Shown here piece after piece: positions 34,727 through 44,939 of a stretch of DNA of 64,000 nt; the stretch's first letter is position 1, and each line of letters starts with the position of its first letter. The stretch is taken from NCBI RefSeq assembly GCF_025753855.1, contig NZ_JAOWPT010000013.1, positions 62,001-126,000 on the forward strand. Direction: 5' to 3'. This DNA is from Mesorhizobium sp. ZC-5. GTDB taxonomy: Bacteria; Pseudomonadota; Alphaproteobacteria; Rhizobiales; Rhizobiaceae. The notes beneath the pieces were generated by a model, which did not search any database, was not told where the DNA came from, and saw only the letters and a program-made list of their open reading frames with translations. The position numbers were made by a program, and so were the translations under genes.

Positions 34727-35494
34727 ATGCGACCAGCCATCGCCCTTGGCGCCGTGGCGTCGATCGCGCTTCTCTGTCTGGGCATCGTTGCCGGCGGACG
34801 CCACATTTCCGACGCTGAATCGGCGACGATATCCGTCGAAGAGATCGACCCAGCAATGATGGACATGCTGGAGCCCGATGCCGAGGCGCCGGCGGACGAA
34901 TCCGGCTCCGGTGCCGCCGTCGAGCAGCCGGAGGCGCAAACGCAGCCGTCGCCCGAGACCACCGCCGGGTATCAGCGGGTCGGACCGCGCAAGCCGCTGA
35001 GCGAAATCAGCCAGCCGCCACCGCCGAAAAGGCCGGACGACTGGGAAGGCACCACGCTCTATCGCCCCGTCGCCGATACTGCCGGCACGTTCGAGGCGAT
35101 GGGCTATGCAGTGACCATAGCCGGAACGGACACGGTCGGTGCCGGTGAGGTGTGCGATTTCAAGGGCGAGCGCTGGCCGTGCGGAGTGCGTGCCCGCGCC
35201 GCGTTCCGTGCTTTCCTGCGCGGTCGAGCCGTAACCTGTGCCGTACCGCCGGAAACAGCGAGCGGCGCCGTTACCGCCGAATGCCGTGTCGGCAAGCAGA
35301 ATGTCGGCGAGTGGCTGGTCGAAAACGGCTGGGCCCGCGCCGCTCCGGGCGGCCCTTTTGCCGAACTCGGCCAGAAGACCCGGTCGGCGGCGAAAGGCAT
35401 CTTCGGCCCGCCGCCGAGTACGGCCGGTTTGCCGCCAGCCGCCACGCTGGTTCCGGCCGAGCCTGCCGTCATTCCCGAGTTGCCGGCGCAGTAG
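34727..35494 (+). CDS. membrane-anchored thermonuclease-like protein
   Basis: ATG 34727 gives 255 residues, starting 7 bp after the S24 regulator. The N-terminal hydrophobic segment (AIALGAVASIALLCLGIVAG) is a signal anchor. An acidic Pro-rich linker follows. A staphylococcal-nuclease-like domain covers about 120-215: GYAVTIAGTDTVGAGEVCDF, RARAAFRAFLRGRAVTC, AECRVGKQNVGEWLVENGWA. The classical Arg/Glu catalytic set is not clearly complete, so nuclease activity is doubtful. Cysteines suggest an exported, disulfide-bearing protein. Coupling to a self-cleaving repressor may mean damage-linked expression, which is inference. Confidence 0.7.
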   Translation: MRPAIALGAVASIALLCLGIVAGGRHISDAESATISVEEIDPAMMDMLEPDAEAPADESGSGAAVEQPEAQTQPSPETTAGYQRVGPRKPLSEISQPPPPKRPDDWEGTTLYRPVADTAGTFEAMGYAVTIAGTDTVGAGEVCDFKGERWPCGVRARAAFRAFLRGRAVTCAVPPETASGAVTAECRVGKQNVGEWLVENGWARAAPGGPFAELGQKTRSAAKGIFGPPPSTAGLPPAATLVPAEPAVIPELPAQ

Positions 35495-35527
35495 CCCGCA
35501 ACGAAACGCTCGGCCTGCCAGTTCGGA

Positions 35528-37186
35528 TCAGGCCGCGAGCTTTCCCTCCACCGCCTTGTCGATCAGCGCGCGCGTCTCCTCGATGCCGTAGAGCGCGACG
35601 AAGGAGCCGAAGCGCGGCCCACGCTCCTGTCCGATCAGCACCTGGTAGATCATCTGAAAGAAGGCGCCCGAGACACCCGGCCCGCCTTCCGGGCTCTGCT
35701 TCGAGTGATCCTGATAGCGCGGGATGGCACGCGCTACATTCAGCAACGCGTTCTGGATCACCACGCCGTCGGCGTCGGCAGGAAGACCGCCGAGCGCTTC
35801 CGACATCTGCGCCAGCGCCTCGCGCTCCACGTCGTCCGCGGCGCGATAGACCTTCGTGGGCCGCACGAAATCCTCGAAGTAGCGGATCGCATAGCCCACC
35901 AGCCGGTCGAGTTCCGGATGCGTGGCAGGCGTCACGCCCGGCGCATGCCGCGTGATGAACCCCCACAGCACGGCGCTGTTCTGCGCGTTGGAGGCGCTCA
36001 CAAGGTTGAGCAGGAGCGCGAAGCTCACCGGCAGGTCAATCACCGGCGGGTTTCCGTTGTGGATGTGCCAGACCGGATTGCCGAGGCGCTCCTTCCAGTC
36101 CTGACGCGGATAGGCGGCGAGGAAGGAATAGTATTCGTCCACCGCCTTCGGGATGACGTCGAAATATAGCTTCTTCGCCTGCCGCGGGCGCTGGAACATA
36201 TAGAGCGCCAGGCTCTCGGTGGTCGCGTAGGTAAGCCACTCGTCGATGGTGAGGCCGTTGCCTTTCGACTTCGAAATCTTCTGGCCGTTCTCGTCGAGGA
36301 ACAGTTCGAAGACGAAATGCTCCGGCGCGCGGCCGCCGAGGATCTCGCAGATGCGGTCGTAGACCGCCGCGTTGGTCTGGTGGTCCTTGCCGAACATTTC
36401 GAAGTCGACGCCGAGCGCTGCCCAGCGCATGCCGAAATCCGGCTTCCACTGCATCTTCACTGCACCGCCGGTGACCGGCAGCGTCGTCTCGGTTCCGTCC
36501 TCGTCCTCGAAGGTCACGGTGCCGGCCTTGGCGTCGACATGCTTCATCGGCACGTAGAGAACGCGGCCGGTGGTGGGCGAGATCGGCAGGAACGGGCTGT
36601 AGGTCGCCTGCCGTTCGGGGCCGAGCGTCGGCAGCATCACCTTCATGATGTCGTCGTAGCGCTCGGCTGCGCGCAGCAGCACTTCGTCGAAACGGCCCGA
36701 CTTGTAATATTCGGTGGCGCTGGCGAACTCGTAATCGAAGCCGAAGGTGTCGAGGAAACGCCGCAGCCGCGCATTGTTGTGGTCGCCGAAGGACGGATAT
36801 TCGTTCGAGAACGGGTCCGGCACGCTCGTCAGCGGCCTGTGCAGATGCGCGCTCAGCATGTCCCGGTTGGGCACGTTGTCCGGGATCTTGCGCATGCCGT
36901 CCATGTCGTCGGAAAAGCACAGGAGCCGCGTCTTCACCTTGTCTTCGGTCAGCACGCGAAAGGCATGGCGCACCATGGTGGTGCGTGCCACCTCGCCGAA
37001 CGTGCCGATGTGCGGCAGGCCGGACGGACCGTAGCCGGTCTCGAAAAGGACTGTTTCGGGAAAGCCGGAGCGTTTGTAGCGGTCGACGATCTTCCGTGCT
37101 TCCTCGAACGGCCAGGCGCGGCTTTCCGCGGCTGCCGCGATCATCTCGGGCGTCAATTGGATCGTGTCGGAACCGGTTTGTGGCAT
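35528..37186 (-). CDS. lysK: class I lysyl-tRNA synthetase
   Basis: ATG 37186 (552 residues, [14 protein letters not shown] after Met) is preferred to a longer frame whose extra 49 residues are unlike the family. Class I motifs are clear: [17 protein letters not shown] (HIGH) near 51-67 and [10 protein letters not shown] (KMSKS) near 292-301. The alpha-bundle C-terminal domain completes it. It charges tRNA-Lys; alphaproteobacteria use this archaeal-type enzyme instead of class II LysS. It is divergent from the TerB-like gene and convergent with the nuclease-like gene. Confidence 0.95.
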   Translation of the reverse strand: MPQTGSDTIQLTPEMIAAAAESRAWPFEEARKIVDRYKRSGFPETVLFETGYGPSGLPHIGTFGEVARTTMVRHAFRVLTEDKVKTRLLCFSDDMDGMRKIPDNVPNRDMLSAHLHRPLTSVPDPFSNEYPSFGDHNNARLRRFLDTFGFDYEFASATEYYKSGRFDEVLLRAAERYDDIMKVMLPTLGPERQATYSPFLPISPTTGRVLYVPMKHVDAKAGTVTFEDEDGTETTLPVTGGAVKMQWKPDFGMRWAALGVDFEMFGKDHQTNAAVYDRICEILGGRAPEHFVFELFLDENGQKISKSKGNGLTIDEWLTYATTESLALYMFQRPRQAKKLYFDVIPKAVDEYYSFLAAYPRQDWKERLGNPVWHIHNGNPPVIDLPVSFALLLNLVSASNAQNSAVLWGFITRHAPGVTPATHPELDRLVGYAIRYFEDFVRPTKVYRAADDVEREALAQMSEALGGLPADADGVVIQNALLNVARAIPRYQDHSKQSPEGGPGVSGAFFQMIYQVLIGQERGPRFGSFVALYGIEETRALIDKAVEGKLAA

Positions 37187-37331
37187 TCCATTCGTCCTGT
37201 TTTCCTGCTGTAGCCGGGCAGGCGCGCCTGCTTTATGCGCCGCGGCCAAAAGCGTCAACGATCGCGGCGGTTTTTCCTTGCGGCTTAAGGGTCGCGTTCC
37301 TAACTTCGGTACTTCATCCACGGGAGAAGAC

Positions 37332-37745
37332 ATGCGTTCACTGACCGCCCACGAGGCGCTGATCTATGTGATGGTCATCACCTCGGCCTCCGATCGCGAC
37401 ATGACCGACGACGAACTGGCTCGGATCGGGCTGGTGACGAGGTCCTGGCCGGTGTTTGTCGATTTCGACGAAGGCAAGCTGATCGCCATTGCCAAGGACT
37501 GCCAGAAGCTGCTGCATGACGGGAAGAGCCTGGACGGAATTCTGGAACGGGCGCGCAAGGCCATCCCCGAACGCCTGCATGACACGGCTTATGCACTTGC
37601 CATGGAAGTCGCCAGCGTCGATCTCGAGATGCGCATGGAGGAAGTGCGCATCATGCAGCGGCTGCGCCAGCATCTAACTCTCGACGACGAGACGGCGGAT
37701 GCGATCGAGCGGGCCTCCAAGGCGCGCCATCGCATGCTGACCTGA
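37332..37745 (+). CDS. TerB-like tellurite-resistance family protein
   Basis: ATG 37332 (137 residues) follows GGAGAAG. The all-helical TerB-like fold is suggested by [39 protein letters not shown] and the late [20 protein letters not shown] segment with conserved acidic residues. TerB proteins may bind metal at membranes. A role in tellurite resistance is only a family label here, since no other ter genes are present. It is 5-11 bp ahead of the sterol-desaturase gene, with which it may form an operon. Confidence 0.75.
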   Translation: MRSLTAHEALIYVMVITSASDRDMTDDELARIGLVTRSWPVFVDFDEGKLIAIAKDCQKLLHDGKSLDGILERARKAIPERLHDTAYALAMEVASVDLEMRMEEVRIMQRLRQHLTLDDETADAIERASKARHRMLT

Positions 37746-37756
37746 ACGGCGTGGCG

Positions 37757-38569
37757 ATGGCTGGCCTTGCCGTATCCGAGCCGGTCATCCGCATTGCCGC
37801 GTTCCTGCTGATCTTCGGCTCGCTTGCAGCCTTCGAATTGTGGTCGCCGCGCCTTGAACGGCTTGAGATGACCGGCGCGCTTAAGACCAGGCGCTGGCTG
37901 ACCAATCTTTCCATGGTGCTGATCTCGTCGGCGATCCTGCGCATCGTCTTTCCCGCGGCGGCGGTCGGGGCGGCCGTCTGGGCCGAGGTCAACCAGTGGG
38001 GCCTGCTGCGATGGCTGGGCGTCGACGGTCTTGTTGCCGGTGTTCTCTCCTTCGTCGTCCTCGACTTCGCCGTCTGGCTGGAACATGTGGCGAGCCACAA
38101 GATACCGCTGCTGTGGCGTATCCACCGCATGCACCATGCCGACACCGGTTTCGACGTGACGACCGGACTGCGGTTCCACCCGCTGGAGATCCTGCTCTCG
38201 ATGCTGTGGAAGGCGGCGATCGTCGTGGCGCTCGGCGCGCCGGTGCTGTCGGTCCTGGTTTTCGAGATCGTGCTGAACGCCACCTCGATGTTCAACCATT
38301 CGAATATCAGGCTGAGCGCAACGACCGATCGGACCTTGCGGCGAGTATTGGTGACGCCCGACATGCACCGGGTCCATCATTCCAGCGAGCGCGATGAGAC
38401 CGATTCCAACTACGGCTTCAACTTCCCGTTCTGGGACCGGCTGTTCGGCACCTATGTGCCGCAGCCGAAACGCGGACATGAGGCCATCGACATCGGCCTT
38501 ACCGCCTATCGCGGCGCCGGGCCGGCGCGGCTTTTCTGGGGCCTGATGCTGCCGTTCAGAAAAAGCTGA
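37757..38569 (+). CDS. sterol desaturase/fatty acid hydroxylase family protein
   Basis: ATG 37757 gives 270 residues; GTG 37751 two codons earlier is equally possible. It is an integral membrane diiron enzyme with about four helices and the histidine clusters LEHVASHK, HRIHRMHHAD-type RIHRMHH near 121-127, RFHPLE, and MHRVHHSSER near 204. Late GFNFPFWDRLFGTYVPQP is also typical. Members hydroxylate or desaturate lipids such as sterols, carotenoids or sphingolipid-like and hopanoid substrates; the substrate here is unknown. The 3' end overlaps the convergent solute-binding-protein gene by 14 bp. Confidence 0.85.
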   Translation: MAGLAVSEPVIRIAAFLLIFGSLAAFELWSPRLERLEMTGALKTRRWLTNLSMVLISSAILRIVFPAAAVGAAVWAEVNQWGLLRWLGVDGLVAGVLSFVVLDFAVWLEHVASHKIPLLWRIHRMHHADTGFDVTTGLRFHPLEILLSMLWKAAIVVALGAPVLSVLVFEIVLNATSMFNHSNIRLSATTDRTLRRVLVTPDMHRVHHSSERDETDSNYGFNFPFWDRLFGTYVPQPKRGHEAIDIGLTAYRGAGPARLFWGLMLPFRKS

Positions 38570-39398
38570 CCGGGAAATAACGCAGGTAGAGTTCGGCGAA
38601 AATGCCCTTCACGTTGATCTGCTGAAGCGCGTAGTCGAATGCGTGCGCAAGCAGCGGATCGTCCTTGACCGTCGCGACGGCAAGCCCGGTGCCGAGATAT
38701 TCCGGCGCCAGGTAAGGACCGCCCGCAAAGCGGCAGCAGGCACTCGAATCGGAGCCGGAAAGCCAGAAGGCGAGCCGCATTCCGTCGCCGAACGCAGCGT
38801 CGATCTTGCCGGCCTTGAGGTCGTCGAAGACCCATTCCTGCTTGATGTAGGTGACCACTTTGACGTCCGGGAAATAGTCGCGCAGCATGCGTTCATGCGC
38901 CGATCCGGCGATCACGCCGACGCGCTTGCCTGCCGATCGCTGATGGACGGGTTCGGAAATCGTGGAAGCCGACGGCACCACGAAACGCGCCGGAAATTGC
39001 AGGTAGGACCGTGAGAAGCCGTATTTGGCGCGCGTTTCGGCGGTGACGGAAATGCCGGCGACGATCGCTTCGCCTTGTTTGTCGGCCAGTGCGGTGTCGA
39101 GTTCGCCCCATGGCAGCGCCTGGATCTGGCACTTGTCGAGGATGTCGAGCTCGGCGCAGATCGCGCGCGCCAGGTCGATATGGAAGCCGGTGAGCCGCCC
39201 GGAACCGTCGAGGAAGTTGAAAGGCGGGAAATCCGTGGTGGTCAGGAAGCGCACCCGCTGCACGGCTGTCATATCGGGTTTGGCCAGCCTTTCCCGCGCA
39301 TCCCAGAAAACCGGGATCGACGGCTCCTGCGCCTGTGCGCTGCCGGCGAGGATGCAGGCGATCCAAAGCGAGGCGAAGAGGGCCGCGATAGGCTTCAC
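38556..39398 (-). CDS. periplasmic solute-binding protein, family 3
   Basis: GTG 39398 is chosen (280 residues): GGAGA lies eight bases upstream and the signal peptide VKPIAALFASLWIACILAGS follows directly. A TTG at 39446 is the longer alternative. Core motifs are VRFLTTTDFPPFNFLDGSGR, LTGFHIDLARAICAELDI near 70 and GISVTAETRAKYGFSRSYL. The late part (KAGKIDAAFGDGMRLAFWLS) also fits polar amino-acid binding proteins. It has no adjacent permease or ATPase genes, so it may serve a transporter elsewhere or act as a sensor input. Six residues before its C-terminal part is an unusual Cys-Cys pair (SACCRFAGG). Confidence 0.82.
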   Translation of the reverse strand: MKPIAALFASLWIACILAGSAQAQEPSIPVFWDARERLAKPDMTAVQRVRFLTTTDFPPFNFLDGSGRLTGFHIDLARAICAELDILDKCQIQALPWGELDTALADKQGEAIVAGISVTAETRAKYGFSRSYLQFPARFVVPSASTISEPVHQRSAGKRVGVIAGSAHERMLRDYFPDVKVVTYIKQEWVFDDLKAGKIDAAFGDGMRLAFWLSGSDSSACCRFAGGPYLAPEYLGTGLAVATVKDDPLLAHAFDYALQQINVKGIFAELYLRYFPVSFF

Positions 39399-39871
39399 GA
39401 ATTCGGTCTCCGGGACGGCGCCAAGGCCGCTGTGGCCGGAAATCAATACCGGCAGCGGTCCGCTGTCAATGCGATGAAACGATACGACGCAAAGTTGAAT
39501 TCAACGCGGCGAAACAGCTTGACAGTGTTCCGGTCATTTTACAAAACTGTAATACAGAGGGTCGGATACAGAAGAAAATCCACCAAATAAAGTATAACAA
39601 CATCTCGACTTGGCGATTGCCATCTAGATGCGAAGACGGCGGGTTTGAACTGATCGGACGGTTATGTCAGGCGGTTGGGGGGCTGCCTATCCACTAATCG
39701 GGAAGAACGCTTGCGGCGATTGTGCTGCTTGGGCGAAGCGGGAGGCATGCACCTTTTGTCGTGCCTGCGACCGTATCTCGAAATCCGTCCGCCAGCGTGA
39801 GGCGCGGTCGGACTGAACAAATGACAAACACGCGGACTGCTCGGGGCTCCACCTGATCTGGAATTTGCGCG
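39399..39871. other. intergenic region, AT-rich, promoter candidates
   Basis: These 473 bases between the solute-binding protein and the glycosyltransferase gene hold no supported gene. The AT-rich part around 39515-39620 contains a TTGACA followed by weak -10-like sequences, the small palindrome CTGTA-A-TACAG, and TATAAC near 39594. The glycosyltransferase promoter is probably here, but no single -35/-10 pair stands out. Confidence 0.4.
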
Positions 39872-41839
39872 ATGAGCCTCGCGGAAACCCGCATGCCGTT
39901 CGACCGGCCGGAAGGTGCAGCAGACCGGAAGCCGGCGCTGTTGGGCGATTTGCAGCCTTCGACAGCCGGCAAGCGCGCCTCCGGCCTCGAGGCGGCGCTG
40001 CATTTTCCAGAACTGGACGACTGGGAGGGGATTTTCGATCGCCTGGCGATCTCCGGGCTGACGCGCACCCACATCGCAACGCGCGCCCGTGTCAACGGCG
40101 TGCCGCTGCTTCAGGAACTGCATGCTTCCGGCATGGTTTCGGAAGCCGCCCTCTTTCGCGCGCTGGCCGACGAACTCGGTGTCACTTACGTCGATCGCAT
40201 CGACCCGGAAAAACTTGTCATGCGTGACAGCGACAGCGTGGCTCTGCTCGGCCGCCAGCCCGGCGCCGCGCCGGTCGGTCTGCGCGAAAACGTCGCCATG
40301 AATGTCGTCGCCGCGATCGAACGCCTGGACGTGCCAGCATTGAAACACCGGCTGCTGCGGGCGCCGGAGCTGAGGCAGCGGCTTAGAATCGCCTCGCCCT
40401 CCGCCTTGCGCAAAGCCCTCTTCGAACGGGCATGCGCGGCACTCTGCCAGCGCGCGGTAAATCGGCTTTGGGAAACGCAACCGGACTGTTCGGCGCGGTT
40501 CGTGCTCAACTTGTGGCAATGCTTCCTGCTCGGGGTCTTGGCGGTCGCCTTGCCTCTCGCTGTGGTTGCCCATCCGGCGAGCACATTCCTCGGCTTTCAT
40601 CTGGTCTCGTCATTCATCTTCATCGCCTGCATAGGCTTGCGCTTTGCCGCCATTCCCGCGCTGGCTGGTTCGCCGCCATTCGTCGCCAGGCCCATGGCTG
40701 CCGAGGACATGCCTGTCTATTCGGTGCTGGTAGCGCTCTACAAGGAAACCGAAATCGTGCCGCAACTGCTGGTCGCTCTCGGCAATATCGTGTGGCCGCG
40801 CAGCAAGCTGGAGATCAAGCTGGTTTGCGAGGCGGACGATCACGGCACGCTCGCCGCGATCCGCGCGCAGCCGCTTCGCCCTTGGGTCGAGGTGATCGAA
40901 GTGCCGGTGTTCGGGCCGCGTACCAAGCCTAAGGCGCTGGCCTACGCGCTGCCGGCGGCGAGCGGCGATTATGTGGTCCTCTACGATGCTGAGGACCGTC
41001 CGGACCCGCTGCAACTGATCGAGGCCTGGCAGCGCTTCGAGGCAAGCGATGGCAGCCTGGCATGCGTGCAGGCGCCGCTGGAGGTGGCCAACGGACACAG
41101 GAGCATCACTGCCCGCATGTTCGCGTTCGAATATGCGGCGCTTTTCCGCGGGCTTCTGCCGTGGCTTGCCGGTCAGCGGTTGCTGCTGCCGTTGGGCGGC
41201 ACTTCAAATCACTTTCGGCGATCGGTGCTCGAGGAGGTCGGCGGTTGGGATCCATACAACGTCACCGAGGATGCCGATCTCGGCCTTCGGCTTGCCCGCT
41301 TCGGCTACCGCACGGAAACAATCAACTCTCCCACCTATGAAGACGGTCCGGAAGATTTTGCGACTTGGGGGCGGCAACGCACACGCTGGTTCAAGGGCTG
41401 GGCGCAAACCTGGCTGGTGCATATGCGTAATCCGCTGCGGCTGAAGCGCGAACTCGGCTTTCGCTCTTTCGCGATCGCCCAGATTCTGTTCGCCGGCATG
41501 CTGGCCTCGGCTTTTCTGCATCCTCTTCTGGCCGCCAGCGCCGTATTCCTGGCCGTCAATCTGGTGCTGGAGCGCGTCAGCGGCACCGGCCAGTCGATCA
41601 TGCTCGGACTGGATATCGCAAGCATCTGCCTCGGCTATCTGTCTTTCCTGTTGCTGGGTTGGAGAACCCTGTCGGACAAGGAACGGAGGGGCTTCTGGCG
41701 CGTCGTGGCGTTCATGCCCGTCTACTGGCTGATGATGTCGGTCGCTGCCTGGCGTGCGCTCTGGCAGCTTTACCGTGATCCGCATCATTGGGAAAAGACG
41801 CCCCATTATCGCTCCGCACGCCGCCGCGCGGCTCCTTAG
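39872..41839 (+). CDS. GT2 glycosyltransferase with N-terminal secretion-ATPase-like domain
   Basis: A 655-residue membrane protein. Residues about 60-120 (GVPLLQELHASGMVSEAALF, RALADELGVTYVDRIDPEKL) resemble the N-terminal domain of type II secretion ATPases (GspE/MshE). Two helices follow near 205-260. The cytosolic GT2 domain begins at PVYSVLVALYKETEIVPQLL, with DAEDRPDP as the metal-binding motif, EDADLGLRLARFG with the catalytic acidic pair, and the processive-type QRTRW near 505. Further helices end the protein. This is the cellulose/curdlan-synthase-like layout, so it probably makes and exports a polysaccharide. The domain at the N-terminus could bind a nucleotide signal; that is inference. 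Confidence 0.82.
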   Translation: MSLAETRMPFDRPEGAADRKPALLGDLQPSTAGKRASGLEAALHFPELDDWEGIFDRLAISGLTRTHIATRARVNGVPLLQELHASGMVSEAALFRALADELGVTYVDRIDPEKLVMRDSDSVALLGRQPGAAPVGLRENVAMNVVAAIERLDVPALKHRLLRAPELRQRLRIASPSALRKALFERACAALCQRAVNRLWETQPDCSARFVLNLWQCFLLGVLAVALPLAVVAHPASTFLGFHLVSSFIFIACIGLRFAAIPALAGSPPFVARPMAAEDMPVYSVLVALYKETEIVPQLLVALGNIVWPRSKLEIKLVCEADDHGTLAAIRAQPLRPWVEVIEVPVFGPRTKPKALAYALPAASGDYVVLYDAEDRPDPLQLIEAWQRFEASDGSLACVQAPLEVANGHRSITARMFAFEYAALFRGLLPWLAGQRLLLPLGGTSNHFRRSVLEEVGGWDPYNVTEDADLGLRLARFGYRTETINSPTYEDGPEDFATWGRQRTRWFKGWAQTWLVHMRNPLRLKRELGFRSFAIAQILFAGMLASAFLHPLLAASAVFLAVNLVLERVSGTGQSIMLGLDIASICLGYLSFLLLGWRTLSDKERRGFWRVVAFMPVYWLMMSVAAWRALWQLYRDPHHWEKTPHYRSARRRAAP

Positions 41840-41872
41840 ACAAGCCGCAGTCAATCGATGGTTGCGCAGGTG

Positions 41873-41898
41873 CCGCTTCCGCTTTCGGGCGGAAGCGG
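41873..41898. terminator. hairpin between convergent genes
   Basis: CCGCTTCCGC at 41873-41882 and GCGGAAGCGG at 41889-41898 form a perfect 10-bp stem around TTTCGG. It lies in the 61-bp gap between the convergent glycosyltransferase and PPK2 genes and may end both transcripts. No T-run follows on either strand. Confidence 0.5.
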
Positions 41899-41900
41899 GC

Positions 41901-42803
41901 TCACAGGTTCAGGAATTCCGGCCCTTCGCCGATGATCTTCGGATCGGCGGTGCCGATCACCTTGGCGTCACGCTTGTCATATGGGATCTTCGACAGGATA
42001 CGCCGGATCAGTTCGATCCTGGCGCGGCGCTTGTCGTTGGCACGGATGATGATCCACGGCGCGTGGTCGCTGTGCGTATGTTCCAGCATCTCGTCGCGGC
42101 GCTTGGTGTAATCGTCCCATTTGTTCATGCCGGCGATGTCGATGGGCGAGAACTTCCAGTTCTTCAGCAGGCTGTGGCGCCGGTCGTGGAACCGCTTCAG
42201 CTGCATCTCCTGGCCGATGTCGAGCCAGAACTTGAAGAAATGGATACCGTCATTGACGATCATGCGCTCGAAATGCTCGGCCTCCATCAGGAAGCGCGCA
42301 TTCTGCTCGGGTGTGCAGAAGCCCATCACCGGCTCGACACCGGCGCGGTTGTACCAGGAACGGTCGAAGGTGACGAACTCGCCCGACGTCGGGAACTGCG
42401 CCACGTAGCGCTGGAAATACCATTGCCCGGCCTCGGCCGGGGACGGTTTGGGCAATGCGACATTGCGCGCGTTCCTGGGGTTCATGTATGCGCGCGTCGC
42501 GTCGATCGCGCCACCCTTGCCGGCGGCGTCGCGTCCTTCGAAAAGCACCAGCACGCGTTCGCCGGTCGCCTGCTGCCAGGCCTGCAGCTTGACCAGCTCG
42601 ATCTGCAGCTTTTCCAGCGTCTCGTCATATTCGTCGCGGTCGAGCTTCTTCTCGTAGGGATAGCCGCCCGAGGACAGCGCGTTCTTGTCGACCCAGTCCG
42701 GCAGTTTCGGATTGTCGATGTCGAAGATCCGTTCCTTCTTGCCGATCCTGACCGTGACCACTGACGAACCGGCCGCGCCGCCGGCGCCTTTTTCATTTTT
42801 CAT
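41901..42803 (-). CDS. ppk2: polyphosphate kinase 2
   Basis: ATG 42803 (300 residues) is used; the upstream part of the frame is unlike the family. The P-loop is [18 protein letters not shown] near 96-113, followed by [18 protein letters not shown] (the conserved RSWYNRAG element) and a lid region with [22 protein letters not shown]2 enzymes transfer phosphate between polyphosphate and nucleoside di- or monophosphates; class cannot be fixed from sequence alone. It is divergent from phoR with about 106 bp between them, which places polyphosphate metabolism beside the phosphate sensor. Confidence 0.92.
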   Translation of the reverse strand: MKNEKGAGGAAGSSVVTVRIGKKERIFDIDNPKLPDWVDKNALSSGGYPYEKKLDRDEYDETLEKLQIELVKLQAWQQATGERVLVLFEGRDAAGKGGAIDATRAYMNPRNARNVALPKPSPAEAGQWYFQRYVAQFPTSGEFVTFDRSWYNRAGVEPVMGFCTPEQNARFLMEAEHFERMIVNDGIHFFKFWLDIGQEMQLKRFHDRRHSLLKNWKFSPIDIAGMNKWDDYTKRRDEMLEHTHSDHAPWIIIRANDKRRARIELIRRILSKIPYDKRDAKVIGTADPKIIGEGPEFLNL

Positions 42804-42909
42804 CGCCACATGCCTTTCATGAAGGATGCGACATGCTATTGGGTGGCCCTGACCCGGTCCAGCCGGAATTGCGGACAGGGTTATCACTGGCAGGCGGCGG
42901 GAATTGCTG

Positions 42910-44205
42910 ATGGACGAGGAAGCCAGGAACGGTCATCCAAGGCGGGCGACAACCGTCGTCTTCGAACGGCTGTTCGAGGCCCGCTGGACGCTGGTTGCCG
43001 CAGCGAGTGTCGTCTGTGCCCTGCATCTCGCCACACGCCCGCCACTGTGGATGAGCGTGCTTGCGCTGGCCGTCATCATTGCAGTCGCAGCCCTTGCGCC
43101 GCGCCGCACCATCAGCCAGCGCCGCGCCGACCATGCCGTGGGCTCGGGCGCGCCGGCGCTCGATAACCTGCCGGTTGCCGACCTCGCTGCAGCGGTTCCC
43201 GATCCGCTCTTCGTCTTCGACGAGAACGGTCTTGTCGTCCATGCCAACGCCGCCGCGGCGGTGTCGTTCGGCAGTATCGGGCAGGGCATGATCCTGCAGA
43301 TGAAATTCCGTGCGCCGGAAATGCAGGAACTGATCCGCGGGGTTCTTGCCAGCGGCATGCCGGGCGCCATCGACTATGCCGAGCGCGTGCCCGTCGAGCG
43401 GGTCTTCCGCGTGGTTGCGACACCGGTCGGCAGCGACATCGGCCTGTTCGTGCTCATTTTCAGGGATCAGAGCGAAGCACGCCGCATCGATCGCATGCGT
43501 GCCGACTTCATCGCCAATGCGAGCCACGAACTGCGCACGCCGCTGGCGTCGATCGCCGGCTTCATCGAGACGCTGCGCGGTCCGGCCAAGAATGATGCCG
43601 TCGCGCGCGAAAACTTCCTGCAGATCATGCAGAAGCAGACCGGGCGGATGGCGCGGCTCATCGACGATCTCCTGTCGCTTTCGCGGCTGGAGATGAAACC
43701 GTATCTCGGCCCCGGCAGCAGGGTCGATGTGCGCGAGACGGTGGAAGGCGTCATCGACTCGCTCAACCCGCTGGCTAGGGAGTTCGGCGTCGCCATCGTC
43801 AAGGAAATGCCTGCATCGCCGGTCGAGATACCCGGCAATCGGGACGAGCTTTTCCAGGTGTTCGAGAACCTGCTCGAAAACGCCTGCAAATACGGCCAGT
43901 CGGGCGGCAAGGTCGTCGTGTCGATCGAAGAATCGAATGCCGGGCCACAGCCTGAAGTCACGGTGTCGTTCAGGGATTTCGGTCCCGGCATCGCCGAGGA
44001 GCATATTCCCCGCGTTACCGAACGTTTTTACCGCGTCGATGTCGACACCAGCCGCGCCCAGAAGGGTACCGGCCTCGGCCTTGCCATCGTCAAGCATATC
44101 CTGACCCGCCACAATGCGCGGCTTTCCATCAAGTCCAAGGTGGGCGAGGGCGCCACTTTCACGGTTCACCTGCCGGCGGGAAAGACAGACGCAGTCAGCC
44201 GTTGA
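42910..44205 (+). CDS. phoR: phosphate-regulon sensor histidine kinase PhoR
   Basis: ATG 42910 (431 residues) is preferred to TTG 42904. Two N-terminal membrane helices ([29 protein letters not shown]) precede a PAS-like domain ([20 protein letters not shown]). The phosphoacceptor is His206 in [20 protein letters not shown], and the ATPase domain has [31 protein letters not shown] and [14 protein letters not shown]. It should sense phosphate limitation and phosphorylate PhoB. No PhoB or pst genes follow; phoU lies 7.6 kb downstream. The 3' end overlaps the convergent NAD(P)-binding gene by 11 bp. Confidence 0.88.
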   Translation: MDEEARNGHPRRATTVVFERLFEARWTLVAAASVVCALHLATRPPLWMSVLALAVIIAVAALAPRRTISQRRADHAVGSGAPALDNLPVADLAAAVPDPLFVFDENGLVVHANAAAAVSFGSIGQGMILQMKFRAPEMQELIRGVLASGMPGAIDYAERVPVERVFRVVATPVGSDIGLFVLIFRDQSEARRIDRMRADFIANASHELRTPLASIAGFIETLRGPAKNDAVARENFLQIMQKQTGRMARLIDDLLSLSRLEMKPYLGPGSRVDVRETVEGVIDSLNPLAREFGVAIVKEMPASPVEIPGNRDELFQVFENLLENACKYGQSGGKVVVSIEESNAGPQPEVTVSFRDFGPGIAEEHIPRVTERFYRVDVDTSRAQKGTGLGLAIVKHILTRHNARLSIKSKVGEGATFTVHLPAGKTDAVSR

Positions 44206-44929
44206 GGGTGCCGGCTGCTTCCGCGTCCGGTTTCAGACCGTCCAGGAGCTGGTCCCAGTTCTCGCGCTGGTGGCCCTTGCCCCAGATGATTTCGAACGTC
44301 GCGCGGGAGGCGTTCGGGTGGTGCAATGCCGCCGCGAAGGCTTCGGCGACATCGGCGCGGCCGGTTCGTCGATTGAGTGAAAGCGGAAGCGCTCCCTGAC
44401 TTACGTCTATCTGTCTCTGATTGGCCGGGGCGTTGGACAGGAAACCGACGCGGATGATGGTGTAGTCGACGCCGCTCGCCCGGATTTCTTCTTCGGCGCG
44501 TCGCCGCCAGACGAGCGTATTTCTCTTCAGCAGGTTGATCAGCATTGCACCCAGCGATGGCGTCGTGATGCCGATCGAGTTCATGTAGAGAAATCGGCCC
44601 TTGAAGCGCTTTAGTTGCGCGGCGGCGAGAGTGTTCAGCACGCCCTCGTAATCTGTTGCCTTGACCAGGCTTTCCGGCGCGTAGCGGCCACTGCGGGCGC
44701 CTGCGGTGAAGACGATTTGGTCGACATTGTCGACCGCAGCAGTGAGCGTTTCGGGCCTGGTGATGTCGCCGGCGATCACCTCGATCGCCGGATCCAGACG
44801 TGTCGCGGCAGCAACCGGATCGCGGGCAAGAACACGAACGCGCTGTCCGCGTTTAAGTAGCAATTGCGCGATCAGCAGACCGGTGCCTCTGGTACCGCCA
44901 ACGACCAGCACGCGATCGTTCGTGGCCAT
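44195..44929 (-). CDS. NAD(P)-binding atypical SDR (NmrA/NAD-epimerase-like)
   Basis: A 244-residue single Rossmann domain: VLVVGGTRGTGLLIAQLLLK (7-26) is the nucleotide-binding loop, followed by VRVLARDP and VIAGDITRPETL. There is no clear Tyr-x3-Lys active site (YMNSIGITTPS at the expected place), so it is an atypical SDR whose substrate is unknown. It lies 10 bp downstream of the tetR stop on the same strand and is very likely in that operon. It ends 11 bp inside the 3' end of phoR. Confidence 0.8.
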   Translation of the reverse strand: MATNDRVLVVGGTRGTGLLIAQLLLKRGQRVRVLARDPVAAATRLDPAIEVIAGDITRPETLTAAVDNVDQIVFTAGARSGRYAPESLVKATDYEGVLNTLAAAQLKRFKGRFLYMNSIGITTPSLGAMLINLLKRNTLVWRRRAEEEIRASGVDYTIIRVGFLSNAPANQRQIDVSQGALPLSLNRRTGRADVAEAFAAALHHPNASRATFEIIWGKGHQRENWDQLLDGLKPDAEAAGTLNG

Positions 44930-44939
44930 TGCATGCCTC

